Positions 41,695-50,328 of a stretch of 64,000 nt of DNA are shown here, one piece after another. The number at the start of each line of letters is the position of its first letter. The stretch's first letter is position 1. The stretch comes from Geitlerinema sp. S16 (lineage in GTDB: Bacteria > Cyanobacteriota > Cyanobacteriia > Cyanobacteriales > Geitlerinemataceae), in NCBI GenBank assembly GCA_011390275.1, contig JAABST010000011.1:37871-101870 (forward strand). The letters are read 5' to 3'. The notes below the pieces were generated by a model. The model had not been told where the DNA came from, made no database searches, and saw only the letters and a list, made by a program, of their open reading frames with translations. A program made the position numbers and the translations under genes.

Positions 41695-43251
41695 TCACCC
41701 CAGTATCGTCTCTAATGCCTGTCTGATCGTAGAAGGTTTAGCGTTGATATAACCGTTGCCATCCATGCTCTCCGGTGACAAACGAGCACTTTTCTCAATC
41801 AAACCCAGCAAGTCTTCTGCTTGATTAATATAATCGAACTGCCCACTGCTAATTTGATCTCTATAGTAGACAAAGCCGTTGCTTCGAGATCGATCGACGA
41901 TTCCAGTTCGCACACCAAACGCCGTCGCCTCATGGCATACCGTTGAACCTTGAGTTACGTGGTAATCACAGCGTTTCAGTAATGCGTAGAGCGGAATTTC
42001 TGTGGCAAAATGGATATCAAAGTCTACACCTTGAAGCCGTTCTAGAGTCGATTGAATAAGCTGTAATTCTTGATCTCCTTTATGGAGTGGATGTAAACGC
42101 AGCAACCAGAACCAAGAATGGCTAGCCGTAGACATTGCAGGAGCTAAAACTTGCAGCAATTCAGGCATCCCTGGCAAGTCTTGGCAAGAAACCAGAACCA
42201 CTTTTTGATATTTGCCTAACTGGTTGAGAAATTGTTGATGCCTTTCCGTAACACCTAAATCCTTCTCTCGCCACTGAGCTAACCAGCCATTACCACCCAC
42301 AATGGGCAGATGTTGACTATGATTACCGAATACTTCCGGGCGAGTTGTCAACATATCCTGCTCGCACTGTTCACTCCAAACCCAAAACCGATTCGGCAGT
42401 AATTCATAACCAGATAGAGGAATACGAGTCCAACGAGCGTAAAGTGAATGGTATTCACCTTGGATGCCATGCTGAACTTCAACAGTTTCAATTCCCAAAT
42501 CGCGACAACTTTTAATTAATGCCATCGCAGCTATATAGTAATAACAAACCAAAAAAACGACTCGTGGACGTAAAATTGTAAGTACATCCTTGAAAAATGT
42601 GCGATATGCATCGAGCAAGTAAAGCTGATTAAGCAACTGGGATTCTTCTAGCCAGATGAAGCCGGTTTTTTCCCAAATTATGTCTCGTAATGCTTGGAAA
42701 TTCTTGATTTTTGGAAAATCAATTAAGCCTGTTAAGCATTGCTTAATCAATAACTCCTTGTTCAGGCAGGGTGCAGAGTTAATCAAGAGACTTGGCTCAG
42801 ATCGTGGCTGCTTTTGTCTGCTTTGTGGAAAGTCTAACTCTAGCTTCAACTTTTTGATGTGAGGAGCGCAAGTATCCCAAATAGGGTCGAGACACCGGTC
42901 GACAAACTTACCGTTAATCGTTTCACTATGATTCTCAAATCGTGAGAAAAAGAGAATATCTGTCTGCCTAACTAGGCGAAGCGGTGCAAGGATGCTGTGC
43001 CAAGTTTGTGATTGGTTAATATATTCTTCAGAAATTTGCGAAAATTTCAGGCGCTGTACGTTTTTAACTCTGGTAATTAGTGGTTTGTGTTTAGGAAATG
43101 CATCTGGGTTGTTTCGATAAACACCATAAAGAAAGCAAAGCTGTAGACGAACTATTGGCCAAATGCAGATACCTTGATAAGTAACAGAATTAACATCGAA
43201 ACTCTGCTCGATTTGAACAATTGCTTCAATTTCCTGAGAGACAGAAGACAT
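41695..43251 (-). CDS. Putative GT-B glycosyltransferase, capsule/polysialyltransferase-like
   Basis: A protein of 518 residues with the signposts of GT-B capsule-type transferases: VEVQHGIQG in the middle, WLLRLHPLHKG (the HP motif) and TQGSTVCHEATAFGV (the Ser/Thr motif that binds the nucleotide-sugar phosphate). This set is found in sialyl/polysialyltransferase-like and CDP-glycerol transferase-like proteins. It is encoded right beside the CMP-nonulosonate operon, convergent with legF, so it is the best candidate in the window for the enzyme that uses the CMP sugar. The family call is tentative; first 150 residues are unassigned. Confidence 0.6.
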   Translation of the reverse strand: MSSVSQEIEAIVQIEQSFDVNSVTYQGICIWPIVRLQLCFLYGVYRNNPDAFPKHKPLITRVKNVQRLKFSQISEEYINQSQTWHSILAPLRLVRQTDILFFSRFENHSETINGKFVDRCLDPIWDTCAPHIKKLKLELDFPQSRQKQPRSEPSLLINSAPCLNKELLIKQCLTGLIDFPKIKNFQALRDIIWEKTGFIWLEESQLLNQLYLLDAYRTFFKDVLTILRPRVVFLVCYYYIAAMALIKSCRDLGIETVEVQHGIQGEYHSLYARWTRIPLSGYELLPNRFWVWSEQCEQDMLTTRPEVFGNHSQHLPIVGGNGWLAQWREKDLGVTERHQQFLNQLGKYQKVVLVSCQDLPGMPELLQVLAPAMSTASHSWFWLLRLHPLHKGDQELQLIQSTLERLQGVDFDIHFATEIPLYALLKRCDYHVTQGSTVCHEATAFGVRTGIVDRSRSNGFVYYRDQISSGQFDYINQAEDLLGLIEKSARLSPESMDGNGYINAKPSTIRQALETILG

Positions 43252-43284
43252 AAAACTTAAGTTAAAACCAAATCACAGGTTGAG

Positions 43285-44577
43285 CTACTGATTTTCATCT
43301 TCAGTGTCACCAGGCGTATCCATGAAGTACTGCATGAGAATTGATCGGGAGTGCGATCGCTGGGGCAGTCCCCGATGTGGAGCGCCAACATCGGCGAGTA
43401 GAAGTGAACCAGCCGGAGCTTCGACTGGCATTACATTGTGGAGAAGATGCGCCACATCCTCTGATGTGTAGCCGGTATCTTGACCAGGAGGATTGGTTGA
43501 GTAAAATTTTGCCCGCAGCAAGTCAAGATCTCGATGACTGCCTTTGATATAGCAAAAGGGACCATCTTCCATGTTGGTATCTTGCAAGTAAACAATAGAC
43601 TTCACCTGAGAGCGTAGGGCAAACATATCAGCATGGAAGCCACGGGTATTTTTTGCCGGAAGGTTGTACTGATACCAAAGATTTTTGCTGTACATGGTTC
43701 GCCCAGCATAGGAACTGATCAGCCAATGAATAGCCGGATCGGATTTATAGCTGTTTAGCTCGGGTAATAAGCGATTAACATGGTAGATTCTGGACACACC
43801 CGTATCAGTTGAGGCTTGGCGAACGCGATTGTGTCTGAGATACGCACCATCTGGTAAGTCAATATTGGTCTCTTCTGTGGTTACGATTGCCTCTAGCTTC
43901 TGGCGTAGCTCTTGGCAGTAATCTGGATCGTAATAGTTCGGAATAACGACAAATCCATCTTGATCGAGAACCCGAAGATATTCTTGTGCTTCGGCTTCAG
44001 TTAAGCGACGAGCTTCGCGGGAATACTGCCTGAACTTGGCTTTTTCAGAGACTCGTTCAAGACATGTACGAATTTCTGATGACCTTGGAGCAAACTGTAA
44101 GGCAGTTTGGTAAGCGGTTGCAGCTTCTAAAAAACGCCCCTGCTTCTCCAGGGAATTACCCAGGGTTAAATAGGTTTCTAGTTGGTGATTAGCCATTGCG
44201 GGTTTGTTTGATTGACCCGCAATTTGGCTCATTTTTTTGAGGGCGATCGCTTCACTGGATTCACCCACCGATTCCAAGAGGTATCCAAATCTTTGCAATG
44301 TCAGAGAGTCATCAGGATGCTGGGAAAGAATGAGACGATATAAGTCTCCAGCCTCTGCGATGAATCCTTTATTAGCTATTGAAGTTGCCAGATCTCTTAG
44401 GAAGTTATGATCGGCCTGTCCGTACTCCAAACCTTTAATGCACGCATGAAAAGCTTCCTTAGACTTATCCTGACCCAACAAAGATTGTGACAACTGAAAG
44501 TAAAGATCCTTACTTTCAGGATTCAACTTAATGCTGTCAGTACAATTCTGAACATCGAGAGAGCTTGTGAGTGCCAT
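43285..44577 (-). CDS. TPR protein fused to a phytanoyl-CoA dioxygenase domain
   Basis: TPR-like helical repeats occupy about residues 15-170 (NHQLETYLTLGNSLEKQGRFLEAATAYQTALQFAP is the clearest unit, about 125-160). An Fe(II)/2-oxoglutarate dioxygenase domain of the PhyH type follows (about 200-420): the iron ligands are probably His and Asp of GFHADMFAL and the His of GAPHRGLPQRS, whose Arg could bind 2-oxoglutarate. Such enzymes hydroxylate small molecules or sugars. The TPR part suggests docking to a glycan-assembly protein. It runs with the FkbM-type gene upstream and the transferase gene downstream. Confidence 0.8.
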   Translation of the reverse strand: MALTSSLDVQNCTDSIKLNPESKDLYFQLSQSLLGQDKSKEAFHACIKGLEYGQADHNFLRDLATSIANKGFIAEAGDLYRLILSQHPDDSLTLQRFGYLLESVGESSEAIALKKMSQIAGQSNKPAMANHQLETYLTLGNSLEKQGRFLEAATAYQTALQFAPRSSEIRTCLERVSEKAKFRQYSREARRLTEAEAQEYLRVLDQDGFVVIPNYYDPDYCQELRQKLEAIVTTEETNIDLPDGAYLRHNRVRQASTDTGVSRIYHVNRLLPELNSYKSDPAIHWLISSYAGRTMYSKNLWYQYNLPAKNTRGFHADMFALRSQVKSIVYLQDTNMEDGPFCYIKGSHRDLDLLRAKFYSTNPPGQDTGYTSEDVAHLLHNVMPVEAPAGSLLLADVGAPHRGLPQRSHSRSILMQYFMDTPGDTEDENQ

Positions 44578-44635
44578 TGACTTAATTCTCCTATTCTGAC
44601 TTGCATTTGGAAACTCAAAAAATTAACGATAACAT

Positions 44636-45547
44636 TCAATGCAATGTTGCAAACTCATTATGAGGAGCCTGAGAAGAGGCAATGATGGCTTGAACAACCT
44701 GCTGTAGTACAGGCATTTGCTCTGGGCATCGATCAGCCTGCTCTTTAAGGATCGTAATGGCATAATCAGGATAGCCATACAGATCGGCGATAGCAGCCGA
44801 TTTGACACACTTAATCAAAGACTTTTGGTCACAAGGAAAAACAATTGGGTCTTTGAAGAACAGCAAATCGAGTCCGTGTACTTGTTGCTTGCCATATAGA
44901 GGAACTGTCGTTGCAATTGCACGACGGCCACCCGCAGCAATACCAACTTCAAAGAGTTGAAATCCAAGATCGATCAGTATTTTCATAACATCATGAGCGA
45001 GATACTGCCCCTGATGATATTCCAAAGTCCATGTTTCCACCAGAACCCCAAAGACTTTTGTCTTCAGTGAAGAAATAGCGCCCTCTAGTGCCTCATATTC
45101 CGCCGAATGAATGTCTAACTTGATAAAATCGCAATCAGAATCAGACATTTTCAAAACTGAATCAATAGTTGCAGACTCAACGGCTACATACTTGTCAGTA
45201 CAACGTGGCTCCCAAACTCCTCGATCAAATTTTTTTAGCACTTCTTGATTAGGAGGATACACACTGGAGCTTCCAGGACTTTTCGCAATGTGAATATTTA
45301 CCTGTCCATCGGTGTTCCAAAGTGCTTTTGGAAAGTAAGTCCGAGATGAGTTAATGAGAGCAGATGAATTTAATCGATCGCATTCTTCGATATCTGGTTC
45401 AAAGCCTATGGTCTTTAAGCAATCAAACGATTCCAGCAAAGACCATTCTGGAGGCAGGTTATCCCTTGCCCCACCATCAAGAAGAACAACCCGATCAGAG
45501 CCAAGAATGGACTTAAAAAAAGGTGTGTAAATTAGACGGCTCGACAT
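44636..45547 (-). CDS. FkbM-family methyltransferase
   Basis: SAM-dependent O-methyltransferase. VVLLDGGARDNLPPEW is the SAM-binding start, FEPDIEECDRL the acidic loop and DSDCDFIKLDIHSAEYEALEGA the FkbM signature (IKLDIEGxE type). The C-terminal 60 residues (LIKCVKSAAIADLYGYPDYAITIL) resemble a short helical repeat. FkbM proteins in glycan loci methylate sugar hydroxyls. It heads the minus-strand set 44636-41695 and is divergent from the polysaccharide deacetylase. Confidence 0.82.
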   Translation of the reverse strand: MSSRLIYTPFFKSILGSDRVVLLDGGARDNLPPEWSLLESFDCLKTIGFEPDIEECDRLNSSALINSSRTYFPKALWNTDGQVNIHIAKSPGSSSVYPPNQEVLKKFDRGVWEPRCTDKYVAVESATIDSVLKMSDSDCDFIKLDIHSAEYEALEGAISSLKTKVFGVLVETWTLEYHQGQYLAHDVMKILIDLGFQLFEVGIAAGGRRAIATTVPLYGKQQVHGLDLLFFKDPIVFPCDQKSLIKCVKSAAIADLYGYPDYAITILKEQADRCPEQMPVLQQVVQAIIASSQAPHNEFATLH

Positions 45548-45601
45548 TTTATATATTCTCGTGTTGAAGGTAAGTATCTAGAGTTCGGCACATAGCTTAA
45601 G

Positions 45602-45790
45602 GTGACATGGATATATCAAATGACGACACCTTTAGCTAGAGAATTATTGCTTGACAGGCACTACTATGGAGAAATCCATGCTTTCCGTGGCATCATACCA
45701 GTTAAGTTTCTGGTAAATAGCTTTCATGATCTTTCCCGGTCTAAACATTATCTATTGTGTGATGATCTAAGTTTCAACTACAATGAATAA
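45602..45790 (+). CDS. Small doubtful reading frame before the deacetylase gene
   Basis: A 62-codon frame (a second ATG gives MTTPLARELLLDRHYYGEIHA). No family recognised and no good ribosome site. It lies in a 273-bp gap and ends 30 bp before the deacetylase start. It may be a remnant of a 5' gene part or a chance frame. Nothing else is visible in the gap. Confidence 0.25.
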   Translation: MTWIYQMTTPLARELLLDRHYYGEIHAFRGIIPVKFLVNSFHDLSRSKHYLLCDDLSFNYNE

Positions 45791-45820
45791 GTTAATTCAT
45801 TAATCTATACACTCTTCGAG

Positions 45821-46531
45821 ATGAAAAAAGAATCAGGCATCTGCATAACGTTTGATGATAATTACATCTACCAGTGGCACGGCGCGAGACAACTGTTCAG
45901 CACTTATGGAGTGCGAGCAACGTTTTTTGTGAGCTGGTTTCATCAGTTGACCGATCATCAACGACTCACTTTCCACGACTTGCGCCGACATGGTCATGAG
46001 GTAGGCTACCACACGGTCAATCACCCAAAAGCCAGTGAATTCCTCACTCACTTTTCCCCTGCTGACTATATCACGCAGGAAGTACTTCCCGGCATCACCC
46101 TGATGAAAGAACACGGCTTTGAGCCGACGGCCTTTTGCTATCCCTATTCTGATCGAAATGAGCAACTCGATCAAGAACTTTTACGTTACTTCAAAATCCT
46201 CCGCTGGGGATCGCCCGATCCATCTCTTTGGTTTCATCCACGATCAGGCAACCAAGTGGTCTGTGCTGGAAACTTGGATCTTGCAGTCAACCCGGAGCGA
46301 TCGCTGGATCAGGTCAAAATTGAGCTTCAGCAGGCCAAAGACCAAAATTCAATTGTTGTCTATTATGCTCACCGAATTGGAGAAGGCGGTATTCCCTACT
46401 CGGCATTAGAAGAAATTTGTAAAGCAGCCTACGATTTAGATCTAGAATTCTATACCCTTAGCGAGATTGCAGAACCTCCTAGCAGTTCTTCTGCTCAGGT
46501 AACTATATTGCCTGGGATGGCTGTCTTTTAA
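45821..46531 (+). CDS. Polysaccharide deacetylase (NodB/CE4 family)
   Basis: CE4 fold protein of 236 residues. The start GICITFDDNYIY contains the TFDD motif with the catalytic base and metal Asp; HGHEVGYHTVNHPKAS supplies the H-x3-H metal ligands, and AFCYPYSDRN and VVYYAHRIGEGG are later motifs. No signal peptide, so it probably acts on a cytoplasmic or nucleotide- or lipid-linked sugar, not on finished wall polymer. It is flanked by genes on the opposite strand on both sides. Confidence 0.85.
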   Translation: MKKESGICITFDDNYIYQWHGARQLFSTYGVRATFFVSWFHQLTDHQRLTFHDLRRHGHEVGYHTVNHPKASEFLTHFSPADYITQEVLPGITLMKEHGFEPTAFCYPYSDRNEQLDQELLRYFKILRWGSPDPSLWFHPRSGNQVVCAGNLDLAVNPERSLDQVKIELQQAKDQNSIVVYYAHRIGEGGIPYSALEEICKAAYDLDLEFYTLSEIAEPPSSSSAQVTILPGMAVF

Positions 46532-46548
46532 TTTAGCGATCAAGAAAG

Positions 46549-47397
46549 TTATTCCCGATCTCGCAAAAGAGTAAAAGAAAATCCTTGGGATGAAAAATTC
46601 TGATAGCCAGGATATAGTCCTTCGAGCTTGGTTTGTATATCTTCAGGGATCGACATTGGAGGCATGGGTCTGAAGTGACCTTGAGAGAAGGGGCTGATTT
46701 TCAGAAAATTAAGGTAATCTTCGAGAAAGAAACGATTAATTCTCGACGAGTTATAAATTTCATAGGTAATGGCAGCAGCCGTATCAAAGTCTATGGTACG
46801 GCACAGGTGATCGTACATTTGTGGGGGACGCATAAGTAAGTGCCCCCAAGGTGGAACTGGACAATTCTCATGGTAGTCGTATTCTTTCCCAGTAGGAGAT
46901 TTCTTGGTGTTAAAAAGATGCCCATTGTAGCAAGACCAAACAGGGGCAGCGAGAGCACAGTAACAGCCGCCTAGTTTGAGAGATTGAAAAATCTTTTCTG
47001 TTGCGGCAGGTACAGCGTGTAGGTTCTGTAGGGCTGCTACAGAAAAAACTAGATCGAAATTTGAAAATAAGTGATATGGCAGATCTTCGATTTTTCCATT
47101 GATGACTTCATATTCCCTCGGTATCGCGCCATTTTTGATTTCATCAAAAGTGATACTGACCTCTGCTCCAGGGTATTCAAAGCCAGCATCAATGTAGTAC
47201 TGAATATACTCAATTGCTGTCCAGCTTTTTACTTCAAGAGCTTCAAAGACAAACTCCCTGGGGAGACTGCCACCCACTTCCAAAACACTTTTTCCTAAAA
47301 AACCAACTTCCTGCTCAACTTGCAAAACATACCCAGTCTGATATGATTTAAGCGAATATTTTTCCGCTAATTTTTGAATATTTTCCAGTCTATTCAT
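46549..47397 (-). CDS. Class I SAM-dependent methyltransferase
   Basis: A 282-residue protein. The SAM site is LGKSVLEVGGSLPREFV (motif I, about 33-50), with IEDLPYHLFSNFDLVFSVAALQNLH as motifs II and III. The C-terminal half (about 180-282) is Pro- and aromatic-rich and may bind the acceptor. It is probably a sugar methyltransferase by its setting. It ends 15 bp from the converging deacetylase gene and is divergent, with a 28-bp gap, from the Gfo/Idh-type gene. Confidence 0.78.
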   Translation of the reverse strand: MNRLENIQKLAEKYSLKSYQTGYVLQVEQEVGFLGKSVLEVGGSLPREFVFEALEVKSWTAIEYIQYYIDAGFEYPGAEVSITFDEIKNGAIPREYEVINGKIEDLPYHLFSNFDLVFSVAALQNLHAVPAATEKIFQSLKLGGCYCALAAPVWSCYNGHLFNTKKSPTGKEYDYHENCPVPPWGHLLMRPPQMYDHLCRTIDFDTAAAITYEIYNSSRINRFFLEDYLNFLKISPFSQGHFRPMPPMSIPEDIQTKLEGLYPGYQNFSSQGFSFTLLRDRE

Positions 47398-47425
47398 TGT
47401 TTTTTTGCAAACGTTCTATTGATTA

Positions 47426-48496
47426 ATGAAGACAGATTTCCAGGTTGCCCTAGTTGGATGCGGGAGGATTGCGAAGCGCCATTCGGAGTTGCTCGGGAGC
47501 GGGACGATCGCCCAAACCACCCTAGCTGCCGTATGCGACATTGACCCGAATCGTGCCCAAAACTACGGTGATCGCTTTCGCGTCCCATCCTACACGGATA
47601 TGGACGAGATGATCCAACACGAAGCCATTGACGCCGTGGCAATCCTGACCCCCAGCGGTCTCCACGCCGAACACGTCCTACGCCTAGCCCCCTACGGCAA
47701 ACATCTCATCGTCGAAAAGCCGATGGCACTGACCCTAGAAGATGCTGACGCGATGATCGCCGCCTGCGATCGCCACGGCTGCAAACTCTTCGTAGTCAAA
47801 CAGAACCGCTTTAACGTTCCCGTACTTAAGCTGCGAGAAGCACTCGAAGCCGGTCGGTTCGGCAAATTAGTGATGGGAACTGTGCGAGTACGTTGGTGTC
47901 GCCGTCAAGAATACTACGATCAAGACGCTTGGCGTGGCACTTGGGCAATGGACGGCGGCGTACTTACCAACCAAGCGAGTCATCACATTGACCTGCTGCA
48001 ATGGATGATGGGAGATGTAGAATCAGTGATGGCGATGAGTCGTACCGCCCTTGTGGATATCGAAACTGAAGACACCGCCGTCGCCATCCTCAAATTCCGA
48101 AATGGCGCGATCGGTGCAATCGAAGCCACAACAGCGACTCGGCCAGCCGACCTCGAAGGCTCATTATCGATATTAGGAGAAACAGGCTCTGTTGAAATTG
48201 GTGGCTTTGCCGTCAATCAAATTAAGACCTGGAACTTCAGTACTCCTCTGGCCGAAGATCAGGAAGTCCTCGAAAAGTACTCTGTTAATCCACCCAACGT
48301 CTACGGCTATGGCCACCAAGCGTATTATGAGCACGTCATTCATTCAATCCAGAATAATACGCAGCAACTTGTAGACGGACTGGAAGGACGACGAAGCCTC
48401 GAAGTAATTAACGCGATTTATGAATCGATCGAAACAGGTCGTGAAGTGAAGCTACGATTTCGACCTCGGTACAGCCGCTTAGGTCGCCCATCTTAA
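47426..48496 (+). CDS. Gfo/Idh/MocA oxidoreductase, WbpB/WlbA-like
   Basis: NAD(P)-dependent sugar oxidoreductase of 356 residues. N-terminal Rossmann fold VALVGCGRIAKRHSELL, then LTPSGLHAEHVL and the catalytic Lys in LIVEKPMALTLEDADAM, plus GVLTNQASHHIDLLQWMMGD with the substrate-binding His. WbpB/WlbA relatives oxidise C3 of UDP-GlcNAcA before amination. The aminotransferase and acyltransferase that would complete that route follow at 49213 and 48531. This gene is clearly richer in G+C and in HIP1-like words than its neighbours, so the island is a mosaic. Confidence 0.85.
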   Translation: MKTDFQVALVGCGRIAKRHSELLGSGTIAQTTLAAVCDIDPNRAQNYGDRFRVPSYTDMDEMIQHEAIDAVAILTPSGLHAEHVLRLAPYGKHLIVEKPMALTLEDADAMIAACDRHGCKLFVVKQNRFNVPVLKLREALEAGRFGKLVMGTVRVRWCRRQEYYDQDAWRGTWAMDGGVLTNQASHHIDLLQWMMGDVESVMAMSRTALVDIETEDTAVAILKFRNGAIGAIEATTATRPADLEGSLSILGETGSVEIGGFAVNQIKTWNFSTPLAEDQEVLEKYSVNPPNVYGYGHQAYYEHVIHSIQNNTQQLVDGLEGRRSLEVINAIYESIETGREVKLRFRPRYSRLGRPS

Positions 48497-48530
48497 GTCC
48501 ATTAGATCTCAGCTTTAGAGAACGAACTTA

Positions 48531-49142
48531 ATGAATGATACTGGTGACATAATTGCCAAAACTGCCGTATTGTACCCCAATGTTGTGATTGGCAAAGATG
48601 TCATAATCGAGGACTTTTGCATCATTGGTTTGCCATTTCGGGGCTATAACAACGAAGAGACGCGGATTGGAGATAGAGCGATCATTCGCTCCCATACTGT
48701 TATCTACGCAGGTAATCAGATCGGATGCGACTTTCAAACAGGCCACAAAGCAAACATTCGTGAACTCAACACGATCGGCGATACAGTTTCGATTGGAACC
48801 TTAAGCAACCTAGAACACCACATCCAGATTGGTGACCATGTGCGTATTCATACTCAAGCCTTCATCCCCGAGTATACCGTTCTCGAAGACCATGTGTGGG
48901 TCGGCCCAAATGCTGTCTTGACCAATGCAAAGTTTCCACAGCATCCAGAGGCCAAACAAAACTTAAGTGCGCCTTACTTAGAACACCATGTACGCATTGG
49001 TGCTAACTCCACTGTTTTGCCAGGAGTACGAATTGGTGCTCACTCTTTGATTGGAGCTGGCAGCTTAGTTGCACAGGATCTCCCACCCGGTATTATTGCT
49101 GTGGGAAGTCCCGCACGGTATCTCCGTGACGTACACTACTAA
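48531..49142 (+). CDS. Hexapeptide-repeat acyltransferase, WbpD/WlbB-like
   Basis: A left-handed beta-helix protein of 203 residues, made of hexapeptide repeats from end to end (AKTAVLYPNVVIGKDVIIED near the start; HVRIGANSTVLPGVRIGAHSLIGAG near the end). The His in SNLEHHIQIGDHVRIH is in the usual catalytic region. Position between a WbpB-like dehydrogenase and a WbpE-like aminotransferase suggests N-acetylation of a 3-amino sugar. Distances of 34 bp and 70 bp to its neighbours fit a single operon. Confidence 0.82.
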   Translation: MNDTGDIIAKTAVLYPNVVIGKDVIIEDFCIIGLPFRGYNNEETRIGDRAIIRSHTVIYAGNQIGCDFQTGHKANIRELNTIGDTVSIGTLSNLEHHIQIGDHVRIHTQAFIPEYTVLEDHVWVGPNAVLTNAKFPQHPEAKQNLSAPYLEHHVRIGANSTVLPGVRIGAHSLIGAGSLVAQDLPPGIIAVGSPARYLRDVHY

Positions 49143-49212
49143 CCGGGTTCCCCATCAATGGGTAGTAGTACTCTCAAGGTTGCTTGTCTCAGAGAACATA
49201 TAGGACACTAGC

Positions 49213-50316
49213 GTGGAAGTCCCCTTCAATAATCTCTTCGCCCAATACCAGTCGCTCAAGCCAGAGATTGACGACGCCATCTCCTCCGTGATTGCCGAGT
49301 CTGCGTTTGTTCGAGGTCGCTTCGTCGAAAAATTCGAGCAGGACTTTGCCGAAGCGATCGGGATCAAACATTGTGTTTCTTGCGGTAATGGCACAGACGC
49401 TCTATACATCGCCATCCGAGCTCTCGGCTTAGAGCCTGGAGACGAAGTTATCACAACCGCTCATACTTGGATCTCTACGGCGGAGACCATCACACAAGCG
49501 GGTGGAAGGGTCGTATTCTGCGATACAGAGCTAGACTCCTTTCTAATTGATGCAGATCAAATCGAATCCCTCATTACAGAAAAAACCCGAGGAATTATCC
49601 CTGTGCATCTATACGGACAACCTGCCGATATGGATGAAATCATGGCGATCGCCAACAAATACAAGCTGTGGGTGATCGAAGACTGTGCACAGGCTCACCT
49701 AGCGGAATATAAGGGACAGCAAGTCGGCACATTCGGGAATGCTGCAACGTTCTCGTTCTATCCCGGTAAAAACTTAGGAGCGATGGGTGATGCGGGTGCA
49801 ATTGTTACAAACGATGATCATCTTGCAGAGTGGATAACTTTGTTTGCACGACACGGGGGTAAGGGAGACCATCAGATTGAGGGAATTAACAGCCGACTAG
49901 ATGGCATACAGGCTGCCATCTTGAGTGTTAAACTTCCGCATTTACCGAAATGGACTGCTCAACGACAGTCTATTGCTAAACAATACGAGACACTACTCAC
50001 TGGTGTTTCAGGTACTCAGGCACCATTACTTAAACCTGACCGTAGCCATGTTTATCACCTCTATGTCATCAAAAGTGATAAGCGCGATGGGTTGCAGACT
50101 TTTTTAAGTCAACATAGAATCCAAACAGTTATTAATTACCCCTTAGCGTTACCTAATTGCCAAGCTTATAACTACTTAGACAAGCAAGGTTTAAGACGTA
50201 TTGTTGTAAACGCAACAAAAAATCAATCTAAAATTCTGTCTTTACCGATTTTTCCTGAAATAAATAAAATTTCGATAGCCTACATCGCTGATACTATTAA
50301 ATCTTTCAACTTATAG
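49213..50316 (+). CDS. DegT-family PLP aminotransferase, WbpE/WlbC-like
   Basis: Sugar 3-aminotransferase of the DegT/DnrJ/EryC1 family, 367 residues, with a GTG start (MEVPFNNLFAQYQSLKPEID). The PLP lysine is in TFSFYPGKNLGAMGDAGAI, with EDCAQAHLAEYKG as the Asp/stacking motif. Together with the dehydrogenase at 47426 and the acyltransferase at 48531 it would make a nucleotide-linked 3-acetamido sugar. The base composition falls from G+C-rich at its start to AT-rich at its end, so a recombination joint may lie inside. Confidence 0.86.
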   Translation: MEVPFNNLFAQYQSLKPEIDDAISSVIAESAFVRGRFVEKFEQDFAEAIGIKHCVSCGNGTDALYIAIRALGLEPGDEVITTAHTWISTAETITQAGGRVVFCDTELDSFLIDADQIESLITEKTRGIIPVHLYGQPADMDEIMAIANKYKLWVIEDCAQAHLAEYKGQQVGTFGNAATFSFYPGKNLGAMGDAGAIVTNDDHLAEWITLFARHGGKGDHQIEGINSRLDGIQAAILSVKLPHLPKWTAQRQSIAKQYETLLTGVSGTQAPLLKPDRSHVYHLYVIKSDKRDGLQTFLSQHRIQTVINYPLALPNCQAYNYLDKQGLRRIVVNATKNQSKILSLPIFPEINKISIAYIADTIKSFNL

Positions 50317-50328
50317 TTAATTCAAATT

